From: Desulfobulbaceae bacterium
GTDB lineage: Bacteria > Desulfobacterota > Desulfobulbia > Desulfobulbales > Desulfobulbaceae
Assembly: GCA_003508005.1 (NCBI GenBank)
Contig: DNUE01000091.1
Location: 8,813-72,812 of the forward strand
Direction: 5' to 3'
DNA: 64,000 nucleotides
The notes under the pieces are model-generated. The model had not been told where the DNA came from. It saw nothing but the letters and a program-made list of their open reading frames with translations, and did not search any database. A program made the position numbers and the translations under genes. Positions 44,081-53,946 of this stretch are shown in pieces. How positions within the stretch are numbered: position 1 is the stretch's first letter; the number at the start of each line of letters is the position of its first letter.

Positions 44081-46479
44081 ACAGCCAGGAGCACCCGCTC
44101 TTGCGGCTGCACCTGGCCCTGTTTCTTCTATCTGCCGGCCTGATCGGTTTCCAGTTGGAGCAGATGCAGCTCCTGGCCCTGCTCCAATGGCATCATTTCG
44201 CCTATCTCGTCATTTCGGTGGCGTTGCTCGGCTTCGGAGCGGCCGGGACGTGCCTTGCCCTTTTCCGGGAAGCCCTCCTCCGCCATCTGCCCCTTCTCCT
44301 CCCCCTGCTGCTTTACGGCTGCGCTTTGACGATGGCCATCGCCCTGCCCGTACTGCAGGGCACGGTCCAGAATTTTGACATTGGTCTATTGCTCGTTGAT
44401 CCGCTCCAGGCCGGGATGCTGCTGCTGGCCCAGGCGGTCTGTCTGCTGATTTTCTTTCTGGGCGCCCTGCCGCTGGGACTGCTGTTCGTCTCCCACAGTT
44501 CCCGGATAGGCAGCCTGTACTGCGCCAACCTGGTTGGTTCAGGCGTCGGGGCTATCGGCACCGTCGTCCTCATGTATTTCCTTCTCCCCCAGCAACTGCC
44601 CGGGCTGACGGCTTTGCTCTGCTGGCTCGCCGGCCTGCTGGTCACTCCGGCCCGGCGTTTCTGGCCGCTGCTGGCCGCTGCCCTCTCCCTGTCCCTGATC
44701 GCGGCCGCTGTCACTCATTCCCCTGCATTGAAACCTTCCCAGTATAAGGCCATCAGCCGCACCCTTGACCTGCCCGGGGCCAGGATAGTGCAAAACCAGC
44801 CCGGCCCCCAGGGCCTTATCCAGATGGTGACGGCACCGAACCTGCGCTATGCGCCGGGCCTCAGCCTCACCTATAGCGAGGAGGTTCCGGAGACCAGATC
44901 GGCCCTGTTCCTCAATGGTGACTGGTTCGGAGCAGTGCTCAAGAACGGGGGGCCGCTGCTGGATGCTTCGGTGTCCGCCCTGCCTTACACAATCATCGGC
45001 AAACCTGCCCGGGTACTGATCCTGGAGGCTGGGGCAGGGACGGATGTTATCCAGGCCGTACACAGGGGCGCGGCCAGAGTGACGGCGGTGGAGCAGCAGC
45101 GCAAGGCCCTAGAGCTGGCTATGGCCGACTACGGCCAGGAGGTTGCCGGCCCACTGGCACGCAGCTCCGTCCGCTTTGCGTATCTTTCACCCCGTACCTG
45201 GCTGGCCCTTGACCGGGAACTCTACGACCTGATCACCCTGCCCGTGGTCGGGACCTTCGGCGGCTCAGCAGGCCTTTTCGCCATGCAGGAACAGTATCTC
45301 CTGACCAGGGAGTCTTTTGCCGCCATCTGGGATCATCTCAGCCCGGACGGACTCCTGCGGGTTTCCTCCTGGCTCGATTCTCCAGCGCGCAACCCCCTGC
45401 GCCTTGCGGCCACCCTGGCCGAAACCCTGGCAGCGGTCGGGGTTGATCCGGCAGGCCATGTAGCGGCAGTGCAGGGGTGGGACATGATCACCTTCGTGGT
45501 GAAGCGCTCCCCGTTCACCCCGGCCGAGATAGAGCAAATCCGCGCTTTCTGCAAACAACTGCAGTTTGATCCGGTCCTGCCGCCCGGCGTGCAGCCGGAA
45601 GAGCGTCAGCGCTACCACTTTTCAGCAGATCACGCTTTTCCTGAACATCTTGCCGGCCTCTTCTCGGAACGCCAGCGTCAGAGACTCTACCAACGCTATC
45701 CGTTCAACTTGCAGCCGGTTTCCGATAACCGTCCCTTCTTTTCCCAGTTTCTCCGATGGAGAGATATCCCCCGGATTTTTCGCTTGATGGGGGAACGGGC
45801 CCTCCCGTTTCTGGAACTGGGGTATGTCCTTGTCCTCCTGAGTTTCGGCCAGATGATCGCGGCCGCCGGGCTGCTGATCCTGGTCCCTCTCCTCCGGCTT
45901 GGCCTGCCAGGGGAAAAAGGCGTGCCGCGCTGGATTATCCCCTATTTCAGCGGGCTGGGCCTTGGCTACATGTTTTTTGAAATTGTCATGATCCATGAGT
46001 TGGTGCTCTATTTCGGCCATCCCATCATTGCCGCGGCGGCGGTCATCGGCAGCCTGCTCTTTTTTTCGGGCCTGGGCAGTCTCTCTTCGGCGAGACTGCC
46101 GGCCCTTTTCTCCGGCCATGCCCTGGCTGCGGCATTGATTACGGTCCTTCTCCTGCTCTATAATTTTCTCCTCCAGCCGCTCCTGCAGCAGACCATAGCC
46201 CTGCCTGATGCCTGGAAGACCCTGGTCTTCCTTGCGCTGATCGCCCCGCCTGCCTTTGTCATGGGCATGCCTTTTCCCCTGGGTTTGGCGCGCCTGGCGG
46301 AATCGAACAAGAGCCAGGCGGCCTGGGCCTGGGGAATAAATGGCAGCGTGTCCGTGGTCAGTACGGGGCTTGCCGCCATAATTGCGGTGGAACTAGGTTA
46401 TTCGGCAGCGCTGCTGCTTGCCGCCGCTGCCTACGGCCTGGCTGCTGCAAGCGGCTATGCAGACGGAAAAACAGCCTGA
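44077..46479 (+). CDS. Membrane-embedded spermidine-synthase-like protein
   Basis: An 800-residue protein in three parts: about six membrane helices (~10-220), a soluble Rossmann domain similar to spermidine synthases (~300-480, with LILEAGAGTDVIQAV and DNRPFFSQFLRW further on), and about six more helices (~585-795, with GYMFFEIVMIHELVLYFGHP). The usual GGGDG motif of polyamine synthases is GAGTD here, so classical aminopropyl transfer is doubtful. The GTG start overlaps the pcm-like gene by 4 bp, suggesting a joint task in membrane-linked SAM chemistry. Function is unknown. Confidence 0.8.
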   Translation: MNSQEHPLLRLHLALFLLSAGLIGFQLEQMQLLALLQWHHFAYLVISVALLGFGAAGTCLALFREALLRHLPLLLPLLLYGCALTMAIALPVLQGTVQNFDIGLLLVDPLQAGMLLLAQAVCLLIFFLGALPLGLLFVSHSSRIGSLYCANLVGSGVGAIGTVVLMYFLLPQQLPGLTALLCWLAGLLVTPARRFWPLLAAALSLSLIAAAVTHSPALKPSQYKAISRTLDLPGARIVQNQPGPQGLIQMVTAPNLRYAPGLSLTYSEEVPETRSALFLNGDWFGAVLKNGGPLLDASVSALPYTIIGKPARVLILEAGAGTDVIQAVHRGAARVTAVEQQRKALELAMADYGQEVAGPLARSSVRFAYLSPRTWLALDRELYDLITLPVVGTFGGSAGLFAMQEQYLLTRESFAAIWDHLSPDGLLRVSSWLDSPARNPLRLAATLAETLAAVGVDPAGHVAAVQGWDMITFVVKRSPFTPAEIEQIRAFCKQLQFDPVLPPGVQPEERQRYHFSADHAFPEHLAGLFSERQRQRLYQRYPFNLQPVSDNRPFFSQFLRWRDIPRIFRLMGERALPFLELGYVLVLLSFGQMIAAAGLLILVPLLRLGLPGEKGVPRWIIPYFSGLGLGYMFFEIVMIHELVLYFGHPIIAAAAVIGSLLFFSGLGSLSSARLPALFSGHALAAALITVLLLLYNFLLQPLLQQTIALPDAWKTLVFLALIAPPAFVMGMPFPLGLARLAESNKSQAAWAWGINGSVSVVSTGLAAIIAVELGYSAALLLAAAAYGLAAASGYADGKTA

Positions 46480-46565
46480 TTACTGCTGCAGCCACCTTAA
46501 CGGGCTGTTTCTCTTCGGAGTGGAGCCTTGGCAGGAAAACAGGGGATAACGTAAAGAAATTTGCG

Positions 46566-47585
46566 TCAGATTCGCCGGGAAAACAGCGGGTGGCGAAGGG
46601 CCGCCAGGTTGACCAGCCAGCTGGCCATGGCGCCGTATGAAAGGCCGGATGCTTCCGCGGCGTAGACCGTACTGGTATCCGGACTGAAGTCCGCATTGGG
46701 GTTGATGTCCAGCACGTAGTAATGACCATTTCCTGACCGCATGTCGATGCGGCCGTAATCCCGGCATCCCATGGCTTTATAGGCCCTTATCGCCGTCCGG
46801 TACAACCCTGCCAGCTGCGATTCGTCCAGTGGCGCCGGAATTCGCATTTCAATGTTTTCATAGTGCTCCGAACCGGGGGTGAACTTGGAATCAAAGGTGC
46901 ACAGGCGATCCCTGATATTGTCGAAGGCGCCGAAATCCATCTCTACCGCCGGCAATGCATGGATCATCCCGTTGCCCCAAAGGGTCACATGAAACTCCCG
47001 GCCGTCGATGAAATCTTCCACCAGCGCCGGTTGGTTGAACTTGTTGCGCACGAAAAGAACCCGCTCCCTGAGCTCGTGCCGGTCCATGACCACCGCATCG
47101 GTGGATATCCCCAGGCTGCAGTGTTCCATGGCAGGCTTGACGATAGCCGGGAACCGGTCCCATCCGTCGACTTCTTCCGGAGCGACAAGCCTGCCGTCAG
47201 GCGTCGGAATGCCGTTCTCAATGAGCAAGGCTTTGGTCGCCGCCTTGTCCCAGCTGAACGCGAGCACCTGGGGAGAAGAGCCGGTGTAGGCGAAATTGAG
47301 ATCCTCCAGGATTTCGGCGACCCGGTTGTCGCTGCGCGGCAAGCCGGGCAATTCCTCGCACCAGTTGAAAATGACGAATTCATCGGGGGAATAAGGCCGG
47401 AGAACCTCGCCGAGTGCATGATCAACGACCTGGGCGACAACCACGGGATGCCCCTCTTCGCTCAATTCGCTTTTCAGCTTTTCCACGGTCTCAACCGCAT
47501 CGGCCATCCCTGCATCTCCCCAGGCAGGGTCCAGGTTGTGAAGCATCAAGACAGGGATGTCGGTTCTTCTCCGTGTCGGTTCCAT
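46566..47585 (-). CDS. ATP-grasp carboxylate-amine ligase, D-Ala-D-Ala ligase-like
   Basis: A 339-residue ATP-grasp protein. FPAIVKPAMEHCSLGIS is the ATP-binding strand with Lys, VEDFIDGREFHVTLWG the central motif, and DYGRIDMRSG with YVLDINPNADFSPDTS supplies the metal ligands. The N-terminal domain (residues 1-100) is Ddl-like but keeps no typical Ddl serine/tyrosine triad that I can identify. It probably joins an amino acid to a carboxylate; the substrate is not clear. It stands alone, convergent with the upstream plus-strand genes. Confidence 0.82.
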   Translation of the reverse strand: MEPTRRRTDIPVLMLHNLDPAWGDAGMADAVETVEKLKSELSEEGHPVVVAQVVDHALGEVLRPYSPDEFVIFNWCEELPGLPRSDNRVAEILEDLNFAYTGSSPQVLAFSWDKAATKALLIENGIPTPDGRLVAPEEVDGWDRFPAIVKPAMEHCSLGISTDAVVMDRHELRERVLFVRNKFNQPALVEDFIDGREFHVTLWGNGMIHALPAVEMDFGAFDNIRDRLCTFDSKFTPGSEHYENIEMRIPAPLDESQLAGLYRTAIRAYKAMGCRDYGRIDMRSGNGHYYVLDINPNADFSPDTSTVYAAEASGLSYGAMASWLVNLAALRHPLFSRRI

Positions 47586-48317
47586 CTCCTCCCGTGTTCC
47601 ATTGAGCGCAGCTTGCGTTGAGGACTAATGAGGCCATGAACAAATCCCAGGAAGGAGTCCCGGACCTCCCGCGCAACCTCTTTTTCCGACGGGGGCGAAA
47701 TTGGCATAGCCGCGTCAGAAATATGAAGTCTCCTTAAGGCTTTACCCTAAAGCGAAATGTCATGCAAGAAAAGAGGAGATATTTCTGTCGGATGAGGGCG
47801 GATTATTGCCTGGACAACTCCCAGCACAGGAAATACCGGGGTCCTGGTCCGAAAAAAATATCAGGCAGGCCTGTCCGTCGGATTCCGCGACATGCTGCCT
47901 GGGGTCGGCGGGATCAGGGCTGGGAATTGCTGATCCCTGGAATGAACATCGGCCAGGGGAAGCGGGTGAAGGTCGCGGTGCAGGAAACATCGGCGGCCAT
48001 AGTTACCTTCCCGTCCGCGCAGCGCGCGTCACCACTCCACCCCTTGAATTTCGAGCCAAAGGCCAGCGGCGGGGGCAAATTCCTGCGGCCTCATCCTGCC
48101 GGTTTGCTGCACAGTTGCCAGATGATTGCCGCCATCCCCACCGAATGGGGAGTTGACAAGTTGCCCCGGCTTCGGTAGTTCTATGGACGAAGTGATTATC
48201 GGGACCGTGGCCTGGCCGCGGCCTCCGATGCTCCATCCGTACACCGCGCGCGGCAAGGCGCTGTTCTTCTTGCCGCACCCGCGGAGATGACAGAACATTT
48301 AGTGACATCGGCATGCC
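47586..48317. other. 730-bp region with no convincing gene
   Basis: Several overlapping open frames of 75-140 codons exist on both strands (for example 47762-48178 plus, 48029-48298 minus), but none has family motifs, good start sites or codon use like its neighbours. It may hold the nadA promoter or a decayed gene. Confidence 0.45.
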
Positions 48318-49412
48318 ATGAACACCAACGTCCAGCTTCCCGTCATTGACGAGGCCTCCATCAACAGACTCGCTGCCCAGGCCCAACCGGCCATCCCGGT
48401 TGCAGGGGCGGCAAAGGACAGGCTGATCAGCCGCATCCGGCAGCTGCTCAGGGAAAAGGACGCGGTCCTGGTCGCCCATTACTACACGGACCAGGACCTA
48501 CAGATCCTGGCCGACGCCACCGGCGGCTGCGTTTCCGACTCCCTGGAGATGGCCCGCTTCGGCCATTCCCATCCGGCCAGCACCATCATGGTGGCCGGGG
48601 TCCGCTTCATGGGGGAAACTGCCAAAATCCTCAATCCGGAAAAACGGGTGCTGATGCCCACTCTGGAGGCCGAGTGCTCACTGGACCTGAGCTGCCGGTC
48701 GGACATCTTCAGCCGCTTCTGCGACGCGCACCCTGACCGGACCGTGGTGGTCTACGCCAACACCAGCGCCGAGGTCAAGGCCCGGGCGGACTGGGTGGTC
48801 ACTTCGAGCATCGCCGGCAGGGTGGTTGAGCACCTGCACCAACTCGGCGAAAAAATCCTCTGGGCGCCGGATCGCTATCTGGGCGGCTATATCCGCAAGG
48901 TCACCGGCGCGGATATGCTCCTGTGGCCCGGCTACTGCATCGTCCATGACGCCTTCAAGGCCGAGGGGCTGGCGGCCCTGCGCAAAAGCCACCCGGAGGC
49001 CGCGGTCCTGGTCCATCCGGAATCGCCCATGGAAGTGATCAACCAGGCGGACGTGGTCGGCTCCACCACCCAGCTGATAAGGGCGGCGGCCGCACTCCCC
49101 CATCCTCTCTTCATCGTTGCCACCGACCACGGCATCTTCCATAAGATGAGGGAGGTTGCGCCGACCAAACGCTTCATCGAGGCCCCCATGGGAGGGACCG
49201 GGGCCACCTGCCTCAGCTGCGCCCACTGCCCCTGGATGGCGATGAACGGTCTGGCCAACCTGGCCCACGCCCTGGAAACCGGCGAGGGCGAAATCCTTGT
49301 CGATCCGGAGGTAGGCAGACAGGCCATGGTCTCGGTCAAGCGGATGCTCGATTTTGCCGAAAAGCTTAAGGTCCAGGCCACCGACGCAGCGAATATTGTC
49401 TCCCCTGCCTGA
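48318..49412 (+). CDS. nadA: Quinolinate synthase A
   Basis: A 364-residue NadA. The three [4Fe-4S] ligands are Cys in LEAECSLDL, in WPGYCIVHD and in CLSCAHCPWM. LVAHYYTDQDLQILADATGG and GETAKILNPEKRVLMP are family signatures. It makes quinolinate from iminoaspartate and dihydroxyacetone phosphate for NAD synthesis. No nadB or nadC is nearby. The ribosome-binding site at 48318 is weak. Confidence 0.97.
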   Translation: MNTNVQLPVIDEASINRLAAQAQPAIPVAGAAKDRLISRIRQLLREKDAVLVAHYYTDQDLQILADATGGCVSDSLEMARFGHSHPASTIMVAGVRFMGETAKILNPEKRVLMPTLEAECSLDLSCRSDIFSRFCDAHPDRTVVVYANTSAEVKARADWVVTSSIAGRVVEHLHQLGEKILWAPDRYLGGYIRKVTGADMLLWPGYCIVHDAFKAEGLAALRKSHPEAAVLVHPESPMEVINQADVVGSTTQLIRAAAALPHPLFIVATDHGIFHKMREVAPTKRFIEAPMGGTGATCLSCAHCPWMAMNGLANLAHALETGEGEILVDPEVGRQAMVSVKRMLDFAEKLKVQATDAANIVSPA

Positions 49413-49580
49413 ATGTCCCTGCATCCGTTTCCGGCTGGATACCTGTTCTCTTCGGGCCGAAACCCGAAAAGAGCTGGTGTCCCCTTTTTTCAAACAAGTT
49501 GTGATTACCACTCATTTCTCAATGCGGACCTAATGGGTGAGAGGATTCGCCATTCCCTTTCCTCCAGGCAGGGGAAAAGG

Positions 49581-49632
49581 ATATCGGGATCGACCCGAAG
49601 CGATGCCGCTGCCTATGCCGATACCGACACCG
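49581..49632. repeat. GAT-rich hexanucleotide-like array, site 3
   Basis: Units of GATCGA, GATGCC, GATACC and GACACC in the nadA-PPDK gap, related to the arrays at 24893-24927 and 28605-28677. The left part (ATCGGGATCG) is inverted relative to the right part (GCCGATACCGAC), so a partial stem is possible. Confidence 0.6.
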
Positions 49633-49698
49633 TTTTTGTCGTGCTTCGCGGCAACGTCCCTTAAACAATAAACTGCCAACTGACAACTGGAGATTGCG

Positions 49699-52600
49699 CT
49701 ACAGCGGCAGGATGTGCACCTCCTCGCGCAGGGGATGCATGCCGCGCAACAGCAGGCCGGAGCGGCCGTCGATGGAGATCGGGTCGCCGAAATTGATGCG
49801 CTGGCCGGAAATCTCCGCGTACTCCTCCGCCTCATAGACCCGCAGATCCCGGCAGCCCACCACGCAGGTCTTCTCCAGGCGGGTCGCCACTACCGAGGCG
49901 TGGGAGGTCTGGCCGCCGCGTGAGGTCAGCAGGCCGTCGGCCAGGGAAACCTCGCGAATATCTTCGGGGACCGTGTCCTGACGGATGAGGATCAGCTGGG
50001 TCTCCGGGTCGACACGCCGCAGTTGCCCAATATTACTTTCAGAAAATACCGCCCGTCCGCAAAGCGCGCTACCGCTGACCCCGATACCCCTGCCCAGCAC
50101 AAACTGTTTCACCGCCTCGGGGTCGGTAAATACCTGGAAGCGCTCCATGGCCTTGATGGTGATCATGTCCCGGGTCTGCAGGATGTTCAACTGGTGCGGT
50201 TCCGGTCCCTCGAAGGTGAACTCCATTTCCTGGGGGTTCCAGCCTTTGGTGTAGACCAGGTCCCGGGCGATCTCCAGCAGTTTTTCATAGATTTCCGGGA
50301 AGCGCCGCTCCAGGGAATTATCCTCGGAGCGGCCGTCCAACTGGGCCTGTTCCACGGAAATCGGCTGACTGGTGACCAGGCCGGAAACGATGTCCTCTCC
50401 CTGGTCACCGGAGGCATAGTCGCCCCAGAGGGCCACCCTCCGAACCTTGCGGTAGGGATGGGCGGTGAACAGCACGCCGCTGCCGGCATCCTGCCCCAGG
50501 TTACCATAGACCATGGCCTGGACGATGGTGGCGGTGCCCCAGTCTTCGGAAATATCCATGAGCTTTCGGTACTCGTTGGCCTTCTCGGTATTCCAGGACT
50601 CCAGGACCATCTCCACGGCGCGGATCAACTGCAGCCAAGGGTCGTCAGGCACATCCAGGCCTAGCCGGCATACCAGCTTCTGATATTCCAGGGCCAGTTC
50701 CTGCATCTGTTCCGGCGAAAACTCCCTCTTCATCACGACCCTGGCCTTTTTTTTCTGGGCGTTCATGAGCTCCTGGAAGTCCTCGCGGGCGATACCGTGG
50801 GCCATGCCCCAGGACTGCAGAAAACGCCGGTAATTGTCCCAGGCAAAATAACGCTTGCCGGTGGCCTCCACGTATTCATGGATCAGTTCCTCGTTGAGCC
50901 CCACGTTATGGATGGTGGACATCATCCCCGGCATGGACATGGCCGAGCCGGAACGAACGGACAGCAGCAGCGGCCTGTCCGGGGAGCCGAAGTTGGTGCC
51001 GGTGAGCTTCTCGATGCCGTTGATGGAGTTGCGCAGCCGCCGCATGAATTCGTCGCGGGCCCGTTCAAAGCGCCGCACCACCGGCCAGCAGCGGAAAATC
51101 TCGGTGGTGATGATCACGGCAGGCGGCACGGGTTTGCCCTCCCGGGCCAGCACCATCAGATTGAACCCCTTATTGCCGAGGTGGATCAGGTTGTGGGTGC
51201 GCAGATTCTCGTCGTACAGGGAACTGATTGTCTTCCCCGGGTTATAGGTCATCAGCAGATCCAGGCCGCTCTCATCCAGGATATCCTTCTGGGCTTCCAG
51301 GGTCTGCATGATCCTGGTGATAAAGTTGTCCAGATGCTGGAGGCCGAAGGTGGAGGCAATCAGGTCACGGAAAAAGGTCTCGGAAAGCCGATGCACGGTG
51401 GCGGAAAGATCCTGCGCATCCCAGTGGGGGCGGTACTTGGTCAGCAGATTGGCCTCGCCAATCTGGGGAATGATTATGGAAAGATTGTTCTGGTGAATAT
51501 TGGTGTAATAGGCATAGATGATGTCCTTGACCCCCTCGGACATGCCCCTGAAGATATCGAGATACTGCGTATAGGAAAAACGCCTGATCCCCAGGGACGA
51601 GGTCAGGAGGCTGACATAGGTGTCCAACTTGCGGCTGCCGATCCCGTCCACCCTTAGTGCCCGGAGATAGAGTTTTAAACAGCGGCTGACCCGGATGAAG
51701 GTGGCCTGGGTGATGAAGGTCAGGTTGATGGTGTCGGACAGCCGCTCCAGGTAGATATTGGCCAGGCTTTCCAGGCGGAAGGTCAGACCCAGGGCATCAA
51801 ACTTTCGCTCGCTGTACCGGCCATACACCGAGGGAATGTCCACGGCGATGTGGCGCTTGTGGTAGATCTCCTCCTTGGGGGTGAATTTATCCTTGCTCAG
51901 GATGATCTCCTTGAGCTGTTCCAGATGTTCGAGGACCTCGTTAAGACAGGTTGTGGTGTCGGAATCCTCCAGGATATCCAGCAGACTCTCCATCTCCGGG
52001 AAACCGCTTTGGGCAGCCTGATGCAGCTGATGGCGCAGTTCCTGCAGGGCGAGATTGTACTTCTGGTGCAGCAGCTTGTACATCTTGACCAGCATCTCGT
52101 AACGGCGACGCTCCACCGCGGACAGATCCTGTTGCCGGTCCAGATAGACCCGGCAGTCTTCATCTTCCCAGTGCAGGAGATCCTTGACGCTGGTGATTTT
52201 CAAATCGTTGCGGATCCGGTTGGCCAGAATGTGCTGCTCGTCGATGAAGGGACCCGTAGGTTGGACCTGCCGGAGCACCTCCTCGGGCAGAAACTGGCGC
52301 AGCGGCTCCTTGTCCCGGGTCAGCCAGAATTTGAAGATCGCCCGGATGAAATCGACGATCAGGTTGCTGGACTCCACATGACTCTGCTTGCGCAGGAAAT
52401 GGATAAGCACGTCCCGGCGGTTGTGCAGCTCATCCAGTTCGGTTGAGACATCGCGCAGTTCCCCTTCCGCGCCGATCTCGTTGAAGAAGACCGGCATCAG
52501 CTTGGTGAACTGCTTGGCCAGGTTGTAGATCGGTTCAATGGGGTGGTTGAGCAGTTCTGTGATGTCGCGCTGAAAGAGGTCGGTATCCTTGACGCAGGTG

Positions 52601-53946
52601 CCGGACAGCTTCAGGTTGATGATCAGGGCAGAGAACAGGGTGGAGCACCATTTGGGCTCCTGCATGATCAGGCTGAGCCAGACCCTGATGTTGGCCAGGT
52701 GTGCGGGGTTGGTGATGGGCTGCCAGTCCTCGTCCACCCCCATGACATTGGCGTACTGGAACCCGAAGCGGACCGCCTCCCAGAGAAAGGCCTCCACCAG
52801 CCGCGAATTGCCCCGCTTGAAGACCTCGCCGCCGATCAGCTGGATGCACTGCAGGGAGGTATGAGGATAGCGCCGGACATTGGCCTTGAGCAGGTGGAAG
52901 GTGGTGACGAAGAACTGCTCGATCTGTTCGAAGGTCTGCTTGCGGATGAGCTGGACCAGGCTGCGGTTGATCTCCCGCAGAGTCTCTTCGTGGATCAGGT
53001 AGAGTCCCGAGGTCTCCATGATCCGGAAGAGAAAGAGCAGCTTGCGGTTTTCGGCAAAGGTAGCATCCGCGGCACTGTCCTGGACCAGATGTCCGGGGAT
53101 CTCCCGGTAGAGCCGCACCAAATCCATGTGGCTGGGCAGGGTGAGAATCTGCTGCAGGGCAGTCAGCGGCTCGGCCGCGATATCGATGCGGTCGAGGGTA
53201 TCCTGGTGGGTTCGAAGACGTTCATGGGAAATTGCGGCCATGGAAGGACCGGCATGCCAGTCATGACAGAACTCCCCGCACTGCTGCATGAACCAGGGGA
53301 GAGGGTCCTCCTCGCCCAGCCAGTACTGGTAGTCGAGGCTCAGTATTTTCCGCATGAGGTGGGCTACGGGGGCGTAATCAAAGGCCGGGCCGCCATTTCC
53401 GCTGCTGAAGGACACCAACCGGGCCGCCACCTTTTTCATCGGGTGATGGCCCTGAACCATATGCATCATCAGCTGGGAATCTATCTCATCCAGGGCGATC
53501 AGCCGGGAAAGAAAATCGTTTAACGGCTCCTGGAAGCGCGATAGTTCCTCAACGGTGATGCTGTTCACCAGCTTTTCAACGTAGGCCAGCATCGCCTCCA
53601 TGACCAGGGCCACCAGTTTGCTGTTCTTGCGGCAGTCGAACAGGGCGTCAAGAAATATCCTGCAGAACAGGCCGAAACATTCCGGCCCCTTCTCGTGCCG
53701 CAGGTAATGGCCCAGGTTTTTCAGGACAAAGGCCCTGAGCTCCAGGATGATGAAGTTCCAGTTGCGATACGGGTGATGCACCTCATGCAGGAGGGTATCC
53801 AGTTTGCCCAGCAGCCCCTGATAACTGGCAACGACCTCGCGCAGAGGATCGAACACTGAATCGACAACGACCTCGCCGGCGGTCTCGGCCAGGTTGGCGC
53901 GCAGGGCGTCGGAATTTATTTTATTGCTATTCTGTAATCCATTCAT
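49699..53946 (-). CDS. Large PPDK-like protein: novel helical N-terminus plus ATP and phospho-His domains
   Basis: A 1,415-residue cytosolic protein. The first ~930 residues are mostly helical and match no domain I know. Residues ~950-1290 resemble the ATP-binding part of pyruvate phosphate dikinase (SVRSGSAMSMPGMMSTI, GDQGEDIVSG). The C-terminus is a PEP-utiliser swivelling domain with phospho-His1349 in SRGGQTSHASVVATR and CVVGC. The PEP/pyruvate-binding barrel of true PPDK is missing. As in glucan water dikinases or rifampin phosphotransferase, the phospho-His may pass phosphate to another acceptor. A TTG at 53958 is also in frame; the ATG at 53946 is preferred. Monocistronic. Confidence 0.85.
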   Translation of the reverse strand: MNGLQNSNKINSDALRANLAETAGEVVVDSVFDPLREVVASYQGLLGKLDTLLHEVHHPYRNWNFIILELRAFVLKNLGHYLRHEKGPECFGLFCRIFLDALFDCRKNSKLVALVMEAMLAYVEKLVNSITVEELSRFQEPLNDFLSRLIALDEIDSQLMMHMVQGHHPMKKVAARLVSFSSGNGGPAFDYAPVAHLMRKILSLDYQYWLGEEDPLPWFMQQCGEFCHDWHAGPSMAAISHERLRTHQDTLDRIDIAAEPLTALQQILTLPSHMDLVRLYREIPGHLVQDSAADATFAENRKLLFLFRIMETSGLYLIHEETLREINRSLVQLIRKQTFEQIEQFFVTTFHLLKANVRRYPHTSLQCIQLIGGEVFKRGNSRLVEAFLWEAVRFGFQYANVMGVDEDWQPITNPAHLANIRVWLSLIMQEPKWCSTLFSALIINLKLSGTCVKDTDLFQRDITELLNHPIEPIYNLAKQFTKLMPVFFNEIGAEGELRDVSTELDELHNRRDVLIHFLRKQSHVESSNLIVDFIRAIFKFWLTRDKEPLRQFLPEEVLRQVQPTGPFIDEQHILANRIRNDLKITSVKDLLHWEDEDCRVYLDRQQDLSAVERRRYEMLVKMYKLLHQKYNLALQELRHQLHQAAQSGFPEMESLLDILEDSDTTTCLNEVLEHLEQLKEIILSKDKFTPKEEIYHKRHIAVDIPSVYGRYSERKFDALGLTFRLESLANIYLERLSDTINLTFITQATFIRVSRCLKLYLRALRVDGIGSRKLDTYVSLLTSSLGIRRFSYTQYLDIFRGMSEGVKDIIYAYYTNIHQNNLSIIIPQIGEANLLTKYRPHWDAQDLSATVHRLSETFFRDLIASTFGLQHLDNFITRIMQTLEAQKDILDESGLDLLMTYNPGKTISSLYDENLRTHNLIHLGNKGFNLMVLAREGKPVPPAVIITTEIFRCWPVVRRFERARDEFMRRLRNSINGIEKLTGTNFGSPDRPLLLSVRSGSAMSMPGMMSTIHNVGLNEELIHEYVEATGKRYFAWDNYRRFLQSWGMAHGIAREDFQELMNAQKKKARVVMKREFSPEQMQELALEYQKLVCRLGLDVPDDPWLQLIRAVEMVLESWNTEKANEYRKLMDISEDWGTATIVQAMVYGNLGQDAGSGVLFTAHPYRKVRRVALWGDYASGDQGEDIVSGLVTSQPISVEQAQLDGRSEDNSLERRFPEIYEKLLEIARDLVYTKGWNPQEMEFTFEGPEPHQLNILQTRDMITIKAMERFQVFTDPEAVKQFVLGRGIGVSGSALCGRAVFSESNIGQLRRVDPETQLILIRQDTVPEDIREVSLADGLLTSRGGQTSHASVVATRLEKTCVVGCRDLRVYEAEEYAEISGQRINFGDPISIDGRSGLLLRGMHPLREEVHILPL

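Noticed and set aside
47762..48298. Small ORFs in the gap before nadA
   Set aside because: Several overlapping frames on both strands with no family motifs or good starts; none could be preferred.
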